A stretch of DNA of 64,000 nucleotides from Bubalus kerabau (lineage: Eukaryota > Chordata > Mammalia > Artiodactyla > Bovidae): contig NC_073627.1 in the NCBI RefSeq assembly GCF_029407905.1, positions 129,221,697 to 129,285,696 on the forward strand. Direction: 5' to 3'. Shown here piece by piece: positions 10,860 through 21,967 of the stretch. Under the pieces are notes generated by a model. That model was not told the DNA's origin. It ran no database searches and worked only from the letters and a program-made list of their open reading frames with translations. Within the stretch, counting starts at the first letter, position 1. Every line of letters starts with the position of its first letter. Position numbers and translations under genes: made by a program.

Positions 10860-10994
10860 GTTGATGCCATGTACACTAATGTCAGAGTGACTAACATTTG
10901 CTCCGACGGCACACTCTACTGCCAGGTGCCTTGTAAGGGTCTGAACAAGCTCAACGACCTTCTGCATAAGATAGAGGAATACTTCCACTGTAAG
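10860..10994 (+). CDS. TDRD7: TDRD7 exon: segment before Tudor 2
   Basis: An exact 45-codon exon, phase 0 at both ends, between a TTCCAG acceptor and a GTATGG donor. It encodes VDAMYTNVRVTNICSDGTLY, then CQVPCKGLNKLNDLLHKIEE. The pattern of a short strand, a 'dgtlYcQV' strand and a helix is the usual lead-in to the next Tudor core. The codon-exact length fits a module boundary. It was missed by simple length filters because it sits inside a longer open frame. Confidence 0.97.
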
Positions 10995-12872
10995 GTATGG
11001 CTGAGCAGCATCTATTTCCAAGATGAGTCCTAGCATTGCAATCAAGAGGAGTCACTAAATTGTATTCTTGTAGTAAGCTTTGAACAGTTTAAGGTAGAAT
11101 CTCTAAAATAGAGGGTAAGATCGCCAGACTTCAGAATTTGAAACAGAACCCCTCCCTGGTTTCTGCAGGGTAGAATGAGGATAATAAGACTGAGTATCCA
11201 CAGGGCCTGGCTCATAGAAAGTGCTCAGTGACGGGTCGAGGTGCAGTTGAGGAGCCTGCAGTGCAGCTGCCTGTGACTGTCGTCTTGTGCAGCTGGCTCC
11301 TCTGCCTGAACAAAGGCAGAACCATGGAATTTACAAGGAGAATAAAACTTACAAGGAATCATTCCCCAAGCTCTTTATGGTCCCTGAGAGAACCTGTACC
11401 CTGGTAAATGTGGTTCTATAGTTATACTTATTAATAATCTCTTACCGCCTGTAATGCAGAAGACTTGGGTTCGATCCCTGGGTTGGGAAGATCCCCTGGA
11501 GAAGGGAAAGGCTACCCACTCCAGTATTCTGGCCTAGAGAATTCCGTGGACTGTGTAGTCCATGGGGTCGCAAAGAGTCGGACATGCCTGAGCCACTTTC
11601 ACTTTCACTCTTAGTTTGCCCTTTAATTCTAGTATCATTTTTTCTGAATCAAGATCTATAGAGGTTTTAAGTTCCTAAAGGGATTTCCTTACCTCCATTA
11701 GGACATTGTAGTCGTAATCCACAATATGCTGTGGTTTCCAAATGACTAAACTCCTGTGCCCCTTCAACTCTGACCCCCTTACCCTGGAAGTGAACGCTTC
11801 TCTCTAACCTACAGAGCACCCAAGGGCCTCACAGCACTTTTACGCAGCATTGTTTCAGCTGTTTGGACGTTTGTTTGCTTTACTAGAGTGTAGGCTTCCT
11901 GAGGGCAGAGACTGAACCTCCCCAGGTTCTGGTAAGTACCTAATTCATTTAGGTACTGTAGTACGTTACCTACTGTCTTACATAAAATCAGTATTCCAAA
12001 ATATTTGCTGAATTGGAATAAACTTGTGTTCAGACTACAGCCTAGAATCAAGACATTAGATCTGTAACTTTACCTCTTTCTCCATTGCAGATGTCTTAGA
12101 GGTATCTCAGGAGCATTACTTAAGTTTGATTTGCTAATCTATCCTGGAGAAATCTGAGACCCCAGAGGGTGGACTGTAGTTACTCATTTACATGCGTGTG
12201 CTTATTATCTATAGTGATGAAAAGCACCCTTGATAGTTCTTAGTGCCCTGGGAACTCAAGTGGAGGGAGACATTGCCTTTGGGGAGAGTAGAAACATTTA
12301 CCTTGAAGGAAAGAACCAATGGCAGGTCCCCAGCTTCAAGCTACAGAGAGGAGGAGGATGAAGATACTGAACTGGCACTGATATCCACATTTGTGTTGAT
12401 AACATTTCTTTTGTTTTGGAATTAAATCTTTTCTTTGAATCTGAATGTTAACAGAAGAGAAGAGGAGGCCTAATGGACAGCTAACCTAACCACCTCCCTC
12501 TCATCCAGGCTGTTCTTTTTATCAGATTCATCCTCCTCCTTTGTGTTTAACTGATGGTGCCAGAGCCTGGATGAATCATCCTGACCTCCATGCTATCATT
12601 TTTAGACGTGTTAACAGGGCTGATTTATGATCCATGTGCAAGGAAGGAGAGTAGAAACATTCACTCTAAAGGAAAGAGTAGACGGCTGCAACCAACAAGC
12701 ACAGGATGAAAAAGGCTGGAGCCCTACAAGCCAGTACACATGCTGTGTCCGCTGCAGTGCAGGCCTCACTGGAAGTCTGACCGTGGACAGGGAGGCAGTC
12801 GACCTGCACCACAGCAGTGGTGTGGCAACGTTGCTGTGAGTAATAAGTGTGTCATGTGTTTGTGTTTTGCAG
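10995..12872 (+). other. TDRD7: TDRD7 intron
   Basis: A GTATGG donor to a TTGCAG acceptor. It contains a 5'-truncated Bov-tA SINE at 11443-11612, and weak MIR/L2-type relics at about 11155-11240 and 11885-12010. Nothing else is recognised at 12020-12872. Confidence 0.88.
11443..11612 (+). mobile_element. Bov-tA SINE, 5'-truncated
   Basis: It starts inside the tRNA-like head at 'taccgcctgtaatgcag' and continues to 'tgagccactttcactttcac'. The first part of the head is missing. Confidence 0.9.
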
Positions 12873-12959
12873 CACATGACTTCTGAGTACTTCGTTTCAT
12901 TACCCTTCTGTGGGAAAGTCTGCCTCTTCCACTGCAAAGGAAAATGGCTACGAGTAGAG
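12873..12959 (+). CDS. TDRD7: TDRD7 exon: start of Tudor domain 2
   Basis: A 29-codon exon in phase 0 at both ends, with acceptor TTTTGCAG and donor GTAAAA. It encodes HMTSEYFVSLPFCGKVCLFH then CKGKWLRVE. The 'GK.C.F...GKW.RV' pattern gives the first two strands of Tudor domain 2, with the conserved Trp-x-Arg-Val. It is too short to stand out as an open frame alone and is placed by homology and splice signals. Confidence 0.97.
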
Positions 12960-13272
12960 GTAAAATTAGACACTTGACTGTTTTTTGAATTTAAGATGAA
13001 CTATTTCAGATGTACAAACAAGATTTTTTTGTTGTTGTTTAAAAAAAAATCACCAGTTTAAGAAATGAAACATAACTATTACAGTTGACCCTGCCTATCG
13101 GCAGCCCTTGTTTTTACTTCCTCCCCTGGGCATACCAGCTGAATGTGGTATTTCTCATTCCTCTTCACTGCTTTATACTTTTACTATATTTGTGTCTATA
13201 CAAACACACTTTTACTATCTGTGTATTTCAAAATAGAAATAATCAAAATACAGAAATGAATAGTATGTATAA

Positions 13273-13427
13273 TGTTGTTCAGTTGCCCAGTCATATCGGA
13301 CTCCTTGTAAACCCATGGACTGCAGCATGCCAGCCTCCCTATCCCTCACTATCTCCCAAGTTTGCCCAAGTTCATGTCCATTGCATCAGTGATGCCATCC
13401 AGCCATCTCATCCTCTGACGCCCTCAT
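13273..13427 (-). mobile_element. BovB LINE 3'-end fragment
   Basis: A minus-strand fragment of about 155 bp of the BovB extreme 3' end, from 'gttgttcagttgcccagtc' to 'ctcatcctctgacgccctc'. It is heavily 5'-truncated and noncoding. Confidence 0.85.
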
Positions 13428-13561
13428 ACTTACAGTAAGACTTACAGTAAAAACATAAATACTTAAAGTAATACTTATAGTAAAAACGTGAATAAAGTAT
13501 AACTGAATGAATGTTTTAAAAATTTATATAAATTGTAAAATGTATTTTATGAAAAACAAAA

Positions 13562-15472
13562 GAAATGCAAAAAAGCAAAATGGCTGTCTGAGGAGGCCTT
13601 ACAAATAGCTGTGAAAAGAAGTGAAAAGCAAAGGAGAAAAGGAAGACAGACCCATTTGAATGCAGAGTTCCAAAGAATAGCAAGGAGGAATAAGAAAGCC
13701 TTCCTCGGTGATCAATGCAAAGAAATAGAGGAAAACAATAGAATGGGAAAGACTAGAGATCTCTTCAAGAAAATTAGATATACCAAGGAAACATTTCATG
13801 CAAAGATGGGCTCGATAAAGAACAGAAATGGTATGGACCTAACAGAAGCAGAGGATATTAAGAGGTGACAAGAATACACAGAAGAAGTGTACAAAAAAGA
13901 CCTTCATGACCCAGATAATCACAATGGTGTGATCACTCACCTAGAGCCAGACATCCTGGAATGTGAAGTCAAGTGGGCCTTAGGAAGCATCACTATGAAC
14001 AAAGCTAGTGGAGGTGATGGAATTCCAGCTGAGCTATTTCAAATCCTGGAAGATGATGCTGTGAAAGTGCTCCACTCAATATGCCAGCAAATATGGAAAA
14101 CGCAGCAGTGGCCACAGGATTGGAAAAGGTCAGTTTTCATTCCAGTCCCAAAGAAAGGCAATGCCAAAGAATGCTCAAACTACCGCACAATTGCACTCAT
14201 CTCACACGCTAGTAAAGTAATGCTCAAAATTCTCCAAGCCAGGCTTCAGCAATACGTGAACTGTGAACTTCTGGATGTTCAAGCTGGTTTTAGAAAAGGC
14301 AGAGGAACCAGAGATCAAATTGCCAACATCTGCTGGATCATGGAAAAAGCAAGAGAGTTCCAGAAAAACATCTATTTCTGCTTTATTGACTATGCCAAAG
14401 CCTTTGACTGTGTGGATCACAATAAACTGGAAAATTCTTCAAGAGATGGGCATACCAGACCACCTGACCTGCCTCTTGAGAAACCTGTATGCAGGTCAGG
14501 AAGCAACAGTTAGAACTGGACACGAAACTACAGACTGGTTCCAAATAGGAAAAGGAGTACGTCAAGGCTGTATACTGTCACCCTGCTTATTTAACTTATA
14601 TGCAGAGTACATCATGAGAAACGCTGGGCTGGAAGAAGCACAAGCTGGAATCAAGATTGCCGGGAGAAAAATCAGTAACCTCAGATATGCAGATGACATC
14701 ACCCTTATGGCAGAAAGTTGAAGAGGAACTAAAAAGCCTCTTGATGAAAGTGAAAGAGGAGAGTGAAAAAGTTGGCTTAAAGCTCAACATTCAGAAAACT
14801 AAGATCATGGCATCCGATCCCATCACTTCATGGCAAATAGATGGGGAAACAGTGGAAATAGTGTCAGATTTTATTTTGGGGGGGCTCCAAAATCACTGCA
14901 GATAATAATTGCATGCATGAAATTAAAAGATGCTTACTCCTTGGAAGGAAAGTTATGACCAAACTAGATAGCATATTAAAAAGCAGAGACACTACTTTGC
15001 CAACAAAGGTCCGTCTAGTCAAGGCTGTGGTTTTTCCAGTGGTCATGTATGGATGTGAGAGTTGGACTGTGAAGAAAGCTGAGCCCCGAAGAATTGATGC
15101 TTTTGACCTGTGGTGTTGGAGAAGACTCTTGAGAGTCCCTTGGACTGCAAGGAGATCCAACCAGTCCATTTTAAAGGAGATCAGTCCTGGGTGTTCATTG
15201 GAAGGACCGAGGCTAAAGCTGAAACTCCAATACTTTGGCCACCTCATGCGAAGAGTTGACTCATTGGAAAAGACTCTGATGCTGGGAGAGATTGGGGGCA
15301 GGAGGAGAAGGGGACGACAGAGGATGAGATGGCTGAATGGGATCACCGACTCAATGGACATGAGTTTGAGTAAACTCCGGGAGTTGGTGATGGACAGGGA
15401 GGCCTAGCGTGCTGCGATTCATGGGGTCTCAAAGAGTCGGACACGACTGAGCAACTGAACTGAACTGAACTG
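13562..15472 (+). mobile_element. BovB (RTE) LINE, 1.9 kb, defective ORF2
   Basis: Plus-strand BovB covering the reverse-transcriptase half of ORF2 and the 3' end, finishing in 'ctgaactgaactgaactg'. Visible motifs are FCFIDYAKAFDCVDHNK, IGKGVRQGCILSPCLFN and the catalytic YADD (at about 14687-14698). Defects include a stop near 13866 (AGG-TGA-CAA), a 2-base loss at 14427-14430 that breaks the frame, and an extra base near 14718 before a TGA. It cannot encode an active enzyme. The apparent open frames at 13887-14513, 14263-14721 and 14913-15407 are its fragments. Confidence 0.95.
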
Positions 15473-16049
15473 ATAATCAGGTTATACACCTTTTTGGCAA
15501 ATACTTTCTCATTGCATGCTCAAATACTTTAGATAAATATCTAGTATTATTTTTATTGCTATCAAATTGTGATTATCTACCTTTAGGGTAGCAGAGGTAT
15601 TCATTCTCTTAATGATGCATAGAAAGTTAGGGAAAGAAAGATGATTAATGAAAAGCAGATCCTGTGTTTAAGTGATGTATTTGCTCTTGACATTTTAACT
15701 TGTTTAATTTTAGCACATACATATTCTGAACATATTCCATACATCCAGCCAACTTTATTCAATGCAGAGGCCATTGCTCTCCATTTCCCTGTAGAAGTGA
15801 TCAGCCTTCACTCTGCACCATCTTCCAGTCAATCTTCAGTACTGACACTTGACTTCTGCCCACACTCCATCAGAGAGCCTGTTCTTGTAAAAGCATCTTT
15901 ATTATGCAGTCAAATTAGTATCTTCCAGGTCTTGTCTTTCCAAACCTCTTTGCATCAAATAGTGGTGAAACTTGAAATTCTCTTCTCACTAAAGTACCAT
16001 ATTATCAAATGCTAATCTTCCTTGTGATAGTCTAATGATTCTTTCTCTT

Positions 16050-17125
16050 ATTTTTCACCCAAAACCTCCCTCCATCCCCACTTCTGAAATGTCAGTGTCA
16101 GTGTCCCCAAGTCCTGTCTTGGCTATCAGTCTTCTTGGCCTCTTTATCCTTCTGGGTAATCCTGTCTCATAGTTTCAGGTACCATTTCAGCCCTAATGAC
16201 TTCCAAATTAATTTTCCAGCCCCTGGTGAACTGTAGATTTAAGCAAAAAGCCAGCCTAATTGTTCATTTCACAAACTTTAAGTTCTGTGTGTCTGAAACC
16301 AAAATACTTTCTCCCCATCCTTACCTTTCTCCCATGTCTCTGTTTTAGTGACACCTCCCTTTGTGCAGCCATTCAGGCTGTTTCTTAAGAGTTATCTTTG
16401 AATCCTACATCTTCCTCAGCCCTGCAATGTAACTTATCACCAAATGCTGCTGATTTTACATCTTTGTCAATTCTTGCCCAGATCACTGCAGTACCACACC
16501 AACTGTTTCCTCTGCCTTCACCGTTGTCTTCCTCAAGTCAAGCTCTGTACCGCTAAGAGTGAGCAACCCAAAATGCAAATAGTAACACATCCAGCTTATG
16601 ATGAGATTTACTGTTTCCACAGCACTACTTGTTTGGTAAACTGATCTCATTTAATGTTTGCAAAACCCTATTATCCCTGTTTGTACTGATGAGGAAAGTA
16701 ACTCAGCTAGTAAGTAGGGTAATTGACATGTAACTGTCTGAGCCACCAGGGAAGCCCAAAACAAAATCTATCAGATCCCAAAGCCCTGATTAGCAATTTT
16801 ATGAAGTTGACCACCTCATTCTTCTACTTAAGGCTTGACATTGGCTTCTTATCTACAGGGTAAAGTCTCAGTTCTTAAAGACATGTCTGGCTCTGCTGAC
16901 CTTCCCTTTGCCTGTCTCCCAGCCTCACCTCTTGCCTTGGCTGGCCTCTCACATGATGCTCTAATGTAACCACAATGCTTGTAGTCACCACATGTGAGAA
17001 ATATGTGTGTGCCTTTGCCCATCCTCTCCCCTCTATTTGAAATGTCGACATTAGCCTCTAACTAGACTCCTACCAATCAATCTGGTTTACTCCCATTCAT
17101 CATTTAAGGTCCAGCTCTGAAAGGA
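16050..17125 (-). repeat. Ancient LINE relics, L2-type suspected
   Basis: A pyrimidine-rich stretch follows the antisense order of an old mammalian LINE: 'ccaagtcctg', 'tcttcctcaagtcaagct', then after a gap 'tctacttaaggcttgaca' and 'gctctgctgaccttccc'. A MIR-like 3' end ('gatgaggaaagtaactcagc') lies near 16645-16725. The family label is from memory and uncertain. Confidence 0.4.
16733..16758 (-). repeat. SINE head remnant, 26 bp
   Basis: An isolated 'ctgagccaccagggaagccc' block matching the reversed first bases of Bov-tA or CHR heads, with no body attached. It is either an extreme truncation or a deletion scar. Confidence 0.6.
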
Positions 17126-18078
17126 CATAAATTTGTGAAATTTACAAAACTTCGGTTTGTGAAAAAGGAAATACACGTGACTAATAAATATGATTATTTC
17201 TTTAAGTGACAAAAATTTACACAACTTAAATCATCCAAAGTGATTTGTTAGATAAGTCACAATGGATAGACTTAGGTAAAATTACATAGAAAACAAATGA
17301 CATGAAATATTTTTATGAGACATTGTGTGGAAAGCAGTGAACTATGAAATAGTATCTGCAAACATGTTGTAATTTTTGTGAATCATAGATAAAAGACTAG
17401 ACAGATAACTGTAACCTATAGTAGATGAAGAGTGATTTTGATATCATTCTTTTTAAGTATCTAAATGTTCTGTAGTGTAGGCATTTTACTGAAATAAGAA
17501 AAGTAAATTTTGGGGAAAAAAGTACCAATTCTAGGCTTTCCTTCCTCCTGAAAGCTAGCTCTAACACCTACCTCCTGCTGGGTCAGTTAACCACACTGTG
17601 TGTTCTCATAATACCCCACGCATATCTTCATTATCACCCTTACTACAGTATAGTATGGCATGTATTTGTCTCCTCTCTCACAGCACTAGGAGCTCTTTGA
17701 GAAGGGGTGGTATATCTCTGTAGCCCAGTTAGGCCTGGATACGGCAAGCATCCATACCAATCAATGTATATATTCGGTATGTGTGCATGAATAAATGAAT
17801 AGATTTTAAAATATTGTTCCATGGGACTGTTTGTGTTTATCATGTCTTAAGAGGTTTAGAAATTTATGCTATTAATCAGGCATTACCTGGGGCAGTAGAA
17901 AAAGGCTTCACTTTTGGTGAATATGACTTCAAGCTGAGAGTGACCCATTTCTTGACAGTCATCGTATTGAAAGCACCACCACCACGCTTAGGTATCGGTT
18001 AGTGCAGTTGTAGATGTGAAATCTTAGTCCAGATAACCACCCCAGTGGGGTTGTATTTGGCCAATGTAAATATTTAAC

Positions 18079-18315
18079 GGGCTTTTCTGATGGTGAAGAG
18101 AAAGCCTTTCAGCAGGTAAAGAATCCACCTGCAATGCAAGAGACACAGCAGACACAGATTCAATCCCTGGTTCAGGAAGATCCCCTGGAGGTGGGCATGA
18201 CAACCTACTCCAGTATTCTTGTCTAGAGAATCCCATGGACTGAGGAGCCTGGCAGGCTCCAGTCCCAAGAATCATAAAGAGTTGGACAGCTGAGCAACTA
18301 AGCACAAACACACAC
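18079..18315 (+). mobile_element. Bov-tA SINE with 11-bp TSD
   Basis: A diverged full-length Bov-tA starting 'gggcttttctgatggtg', with an internal insertion in the head, ending in a CA-rich tail. A perfect 11-bp target-site duplication, 'aaatatttaac', lies at 18068-18078 and 18316-18326. Confidence 0.93.
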
Positions 18316-18375
18316 AAATATTTAACAATGGCAAATACCACAGTGGTATTTTAGGGGCATATTAGGGAAAACTGG

Positions 18376-18580
18376 ACTTCTCTGGTGGCTCAGACAGTAA
18401 AGTGTCTGCCTACAATACGGGAGACCTGGGTTCAATCCCTGGATCCGGAAGATCTCCTGGAGAAGGAAATGGCAACCCCACTCCAGTATTCTTGCCTGGA
18501 AAATCCCATGGATGGACAAGCCTGGTAGGCTACAGTCCATGGGGTCACAAAGAATCGGACACCACTGAGTGACTTCACTT
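18376..18580 (+). mobile_element. Bov-tA SINE with 13-bp TSD
   Basis: The head 'acttctctggtggctcag' and body end 'ccactgagtgacttcactt' are clear. The target-site duplication has one mismatch: 18363-18375 'tagggaaaactgg' and 18581-18593 'taggggaaactgg'. Confidence 0.92.
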
Positions 18581-18670
18581 TAGGGGAAACTGGGCATTTA
18601 AAGATACATCCAGAATCTTATATTGTAATGTTGCCATTTGACCACAGGTAGGTAATTATTCAGTATTCTT

Positions 18671-18962
18671 GGGCTTCCCTGGTGTCTCAGATGGTAAAGA
18701 ATCCGCCTGCAATGAGGGAGACCTGGGTTTGATCCCTGAGTTAGGAAGATCCCCTGGAGGAGGGCATGGCAACCCACTCTAGTATTCTTGGGCTTCCCTG
18801 GTAGCTCAGCTGGTAAAGAACCCATCTGCAATGCAGGAGACCTCGGTTCAATTCCTGGGTGGGGAAGATCCCCTGAAGAAAGGATAGGCTACCCACTGCA
18901 GTATTCTGGGACTTCCCTAGTGGCTAGATGGTAAAGAATCCACCTGCAATGTGGGAGACCTG
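18671..18962 (+). mobile_element. Tandem array of three Bov-tA heads
   Basis: Three tRNA-like head units follow one another in the same direction: 18671-18789, 18790-18907 and a partial one at 18908-18962. Each of the first two runs from 'ggcttccctggt' to 'cagtattctt' or 'tagtattctt' and then changes directly into the next head. No unit carries the 3' BovA body. Confidence 0.88.
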
Positions 18963-19471
18963 ACTTTCTTAGTTCCAATTTTTAGTTAGGCCAAATGATA
19001 CAAATTATCATTGCGCTTTCTGACTAGGCAACAAAATAGCAAAATATGTTTTAAATATATATAGTATTTACTTACTACAAGTGAAATTCTGTCTCTGAAT
19101 TCTATTAATTTCCTGATTACTGAGACACAATAGTTTTTCTCTCCCTCATGTGCTAATATTTTGGAGAACTGCATCTTACACTCAACAACATATAATGATA
19201 TACCAAATTGTTTTATAATCAGTAGTGTCCTAGAGTTGCAAACATAGTAATTATTACTTTATTTATGAATTAACAGCAAGATGTCAATTCTACTGTAAAA
19301 GAATATCTATTTGGGAAACAAGTACATTTTAAAATAAGAGAAAATTTAACCAGCATATAGTCTTTGTTGTTTTTTATAATGCATTTTAGAGTTGTATGGA
19401 ATGAAATTGAACAGAACTATTTTGGCCTGTGGGATATGCTAATAAATCAGCCAACACTTGTTTCTTCACAG

Positions 19472-19606
19472 ATCACAAATGTGCACAGCAGCCGGGCCCT
19501 TGACGTTCAGTTCCTGGACGCTGGCACTGTGACGTCTGTGAAAGTGTCCGAGCTCAGGGAAATCCCCCCACGATTTCTCCAAGAAATGATCTCAGTGCCA
19601 CCTCAG
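19472..19606 (+). CDS. TDRD7: TDRD7 exon: end of Tudor domain 2
   Basis: A 45-codon exon, phase 0 at both ends, acceptor TTCACAG and donor GTACTG. It encodes ITNVHSSRALDVQFLDAGTV, then TSVKVSELREIPPRFLQEMI and SVPPQ. The strand VQFLDAGT replaces the usual V.YVDYGN of canonical Tudor cores, so Tudor 2 lacks the typical Tyr/Asp-Tyr-Gly arrangement and may bind methyl-arginine weakly or not at all; that last point is inference. Confidence 0.97.
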
Positions 19607-20003
19607 GTACTGTATGTCCAGCCTGGGAGACTAACTGGAGGGGATTTGAACGCATTCATAATCACATTGTGAGATGCTCTCTCAGGTTTTGATAATGATT
19701 GAGCTTACAGCAAAACTGGAAATGATCCAAATGTGGAGTGGCTGACTGGGTTTCAGATGTAAAATTTTGCTTAAACAGGAAGGGCAGTCAGACTTAGAGA
19801 ATGTTGTTTGATAAATGTTTTTTCAAGCATGTTGAGTCATCAGGCTATATTGTCCAGTTAGAGATTCTATTTTAATAATTAGATGACTGCGCTGGCTTCT
19901 ACACAGTTTCAGGATATTATATGTCGATATTTACTTCCAGAGTTCTCAGTTAAGTAACCTGTCTTGGATATGTTTATATTTAATCTTTTCCGCATAGATA
20001 TCG

Positions 20004-20302
20004 GGGGCTTGCCTGATAGCTCAGTTGATAAAGAATCCACCTGCACTGCAGGAGACCCTGGTTCGATTCCTGGGTTGGGAAGATCCACTGGAGAAGGGAT
20101 AGGCTACTCACTCCAGTATTCTTGGGCTTCCCTTGTGGCTCTGCTGGGAAAGAATCCGCCTGCAATGCAGGAGACCTGGGTTTTATCACTGGGTTGGGAA
20201 GATTCCCTGGAGAAGTATTCTGGCCTGGAGAATTCCATGGACTGTATAGTCCACAGGGTCACAAAGAGTCGGACATTACTGAGCAACCTTCACTTCACTT
20301 CC
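20004..20302 (+). mobile_element. Bov-tA SINE with duplicated head
   Basis: A first head unit runs from about 20004 to 20123 and ends 'ccagtattctt'. A second head starts at 20124 ('gggcttcccttgtggctc') and continues into a complete BovA body ending 'ctgagcaaccttcacttc'. The second unit has lost part of the segment after 'ctggagaag'. Confidence 0.9.
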
Positions 20303-21268
20303 ATAGGTTTCAGTGAAAAGATTAACCGTAGTCTATCATTCCTCTCTTGATAGAAATCCAGATGATAAGAAGTTTGAACACCTCTGGCCTTGTACCCCTT
20401 GTTAGAACACCCATCCAGGGCCAGCCTTACCTAGAAATGGTTCCCGGCACTGGAGGGGAAGGGGGATCTGTCCTACTGCTTCTGAGTGTCTGAAGGTTAT
20501 GCATAGTGTACCTTCTTGGTAAAAGCCACTATAATTTGTTCTATTAACCTTACTGGATTTGTTATTTGATAATTGTGAAGTTGGGAGAACCCTTATAACC
20601 AGCTAGGCCAAGCCTCTGGCTAACAGCATCTCCCTAAGAGGTTGAGAGTAGCAAACAGATGGCCTTTGGCCAAGGCTGACCCATGAATATTGGATCTTAA
20701 CTGTTGGCTCGTATAGTGTTTTAAAATGTGAATTAGTCGTTTGCTTCTATCTTCTGAAACTAGAAAATGTGACTCTACTGAGCACTCCCTTTTATAGGAC
20801 AGCACTCTAAGGGAGCTTGGGAGTGCCATTCTCTGTAGGGGAGGGTGTGAGCTCTCCAGTGCCCAGGGCCCAGCCAGCCTGCCTCACTCCCCCATGCCCA
20901 CCAGGTAGCATCTGCTCTCAGTGACCTTCTCACGCAGAAAGGAACCCCATCCAAGGGGCACAGTGGGAGACTGGGGGCCCTCAAGGGTGAAGAGAGGTGT
21001 GACAGTGAGGGTGGGGCTCAGAGAGGAAAGGAGGAATGTAAGAATCCTGGAAGTATTCTTCACAAAATTGCCTCCATCAATTCAAAGGCTCCCATGAGAC
21101 TGGAGGGAGTCCCTGGGGTTATCTTTTCCTCCCTGAGGTAGACATTTTCCAGAAGCTTGTGCAGTGATGGTGGGAGGTAGAAAGCATCAGGGAAAATGAG
21201 GCTTTTAGGTATCGATGGGTTTCAGTTTTTCTTAGCCTTCTTAATTCTCGTAACAACCTCCTTCAAAA

Positions 21269-21449
21269 GTGAAAGTGGCTCAGTCGTGTCTGACTCTTTG
21301 TGACCCTATGGGTCCGTGGAATTCTCCAGGCCAGAATACTGGAGTGGGTAGCTTTTCCCTTCTCCAGGGGAATCGTCCCAACCCAGGGATAGAACCTAGG
21401 TCTCCCACATTGCAGGTGGATTCTTTACCAGCTGAGCCACAAGGGAAGC
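21269..21449 (-). mobile_element. Bov-tA SINE with 12-bp TSD
   Basis: A minus-strand element from 'gtgaaagtggctcagtcg' to the reversed head 'agctgagccacaagggaagc'. The target-site duplication has one mismatch: 21257-21268 'cctccttcaaaa' and 21450-21461 'cctctttcaaaa'. Confidence 0.92.
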
Positions 21450-21967
21450 CCTCTTTCAAAAAAGTGAGCACAAGTGCCTGGGGTACTCTAGAAATGCTTC
21501 ATTCAGCAGGAAATCTCCACAAAGAGTTCTACAGTGAGTCAGGTTTCCTCCAAATGACACTTCATTTTTTTTTTTTTAAGTTGGACTTAGAGGGAAGACT
21601 TCAATATAAGTCCTAATCTTGTCTTCATGACTTTGTGACCTTACTTACACAGGTTAGTATGTCTGAGTCTGTTTCACCATCTGTAAAATCAGATGGCAGC
21701 ACTAGCCTGCCAGTATTGTAGTATTGTATTGTAGGGTGAGAAGTCCGTACCATGCCTTTATAACCCTGGCTCATAGGAATAAAGATCACGGTAGTAATAT
21801 AAATAGGAACACGGACGCTCCAGCCCGAGAGCTGTGATTGTCACTATTAGCTGTTGCTTGCTTTCTATCTTGGAAACATTTGACTTGTATGAAAATAATA
21901 TTGACGTAACTCTTAAGTACCTATTTTAAGATGGTGTACCCTCTTTTCCATTGTGTTTTATTTTCAG

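Larger units (their letters stand above)
12960..19471 (+). other. TDRD7: TDRD7 intron, longest in window
   Basis: A 6.5-kb intron from donor GTAAAA to acceptor TTCACAG. It contains a BovB 3' scrap (13273-13427), a 1.9-kb BovB (about 13562-15472), L2-type relics at about 16050-17125, several Bov-tA SINEs (18079-18962) and a 26-bp SINE-head remnant at 16733-16758. I see no exon in it. Confidence 0.88.
19607..21967 (+). other. TDRD7: TDRD7 intron
   Basis: A GTACTG donor to a TTTTCAG acceptor. It holds a Bov-tA double-head array (20004-20302), a minus-strand Bov-tA (21269-21449) and a probable MIR scrap at about 21620-21790. The stretch 20310-21260 shows nothing recognisable. Confidence 0.9.

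Noticed and set aside
13887..14513. A 208-codon frame that looks like a reverse-transcriptase gene
   Set aside because: It is a fragment of BovB ORF2 in a truncated, frameshifted LINE, not a host gene.
14864..15361. A 165-codon minus-strand frame
   Set aside because: It is the antisense of BovB ORF2; the same antisense frame appears in the other BovB copies.
15641..16015. A 124-codon open frame between BovB and old repeats
   Set aside because: No recognisable family, AT-rich intron sequence, no promoter or splice evidence, and antisense to nothing known.
18671..18962. Regularly spaced repeats, considered as a CRISPR array or satellite
   Set aside because: The roughly 119-bp units are Bov-tA SINE heads joined end to end in a mammalian intron; there are no short repeats with unique spacers.
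19364..19471. In-frame extension upstream of the TDRD7 exon at 19472
   Set aside because: The open frame continues to the left by chance; the TTCACAG acceptor and protein match place the exon start at 19472.
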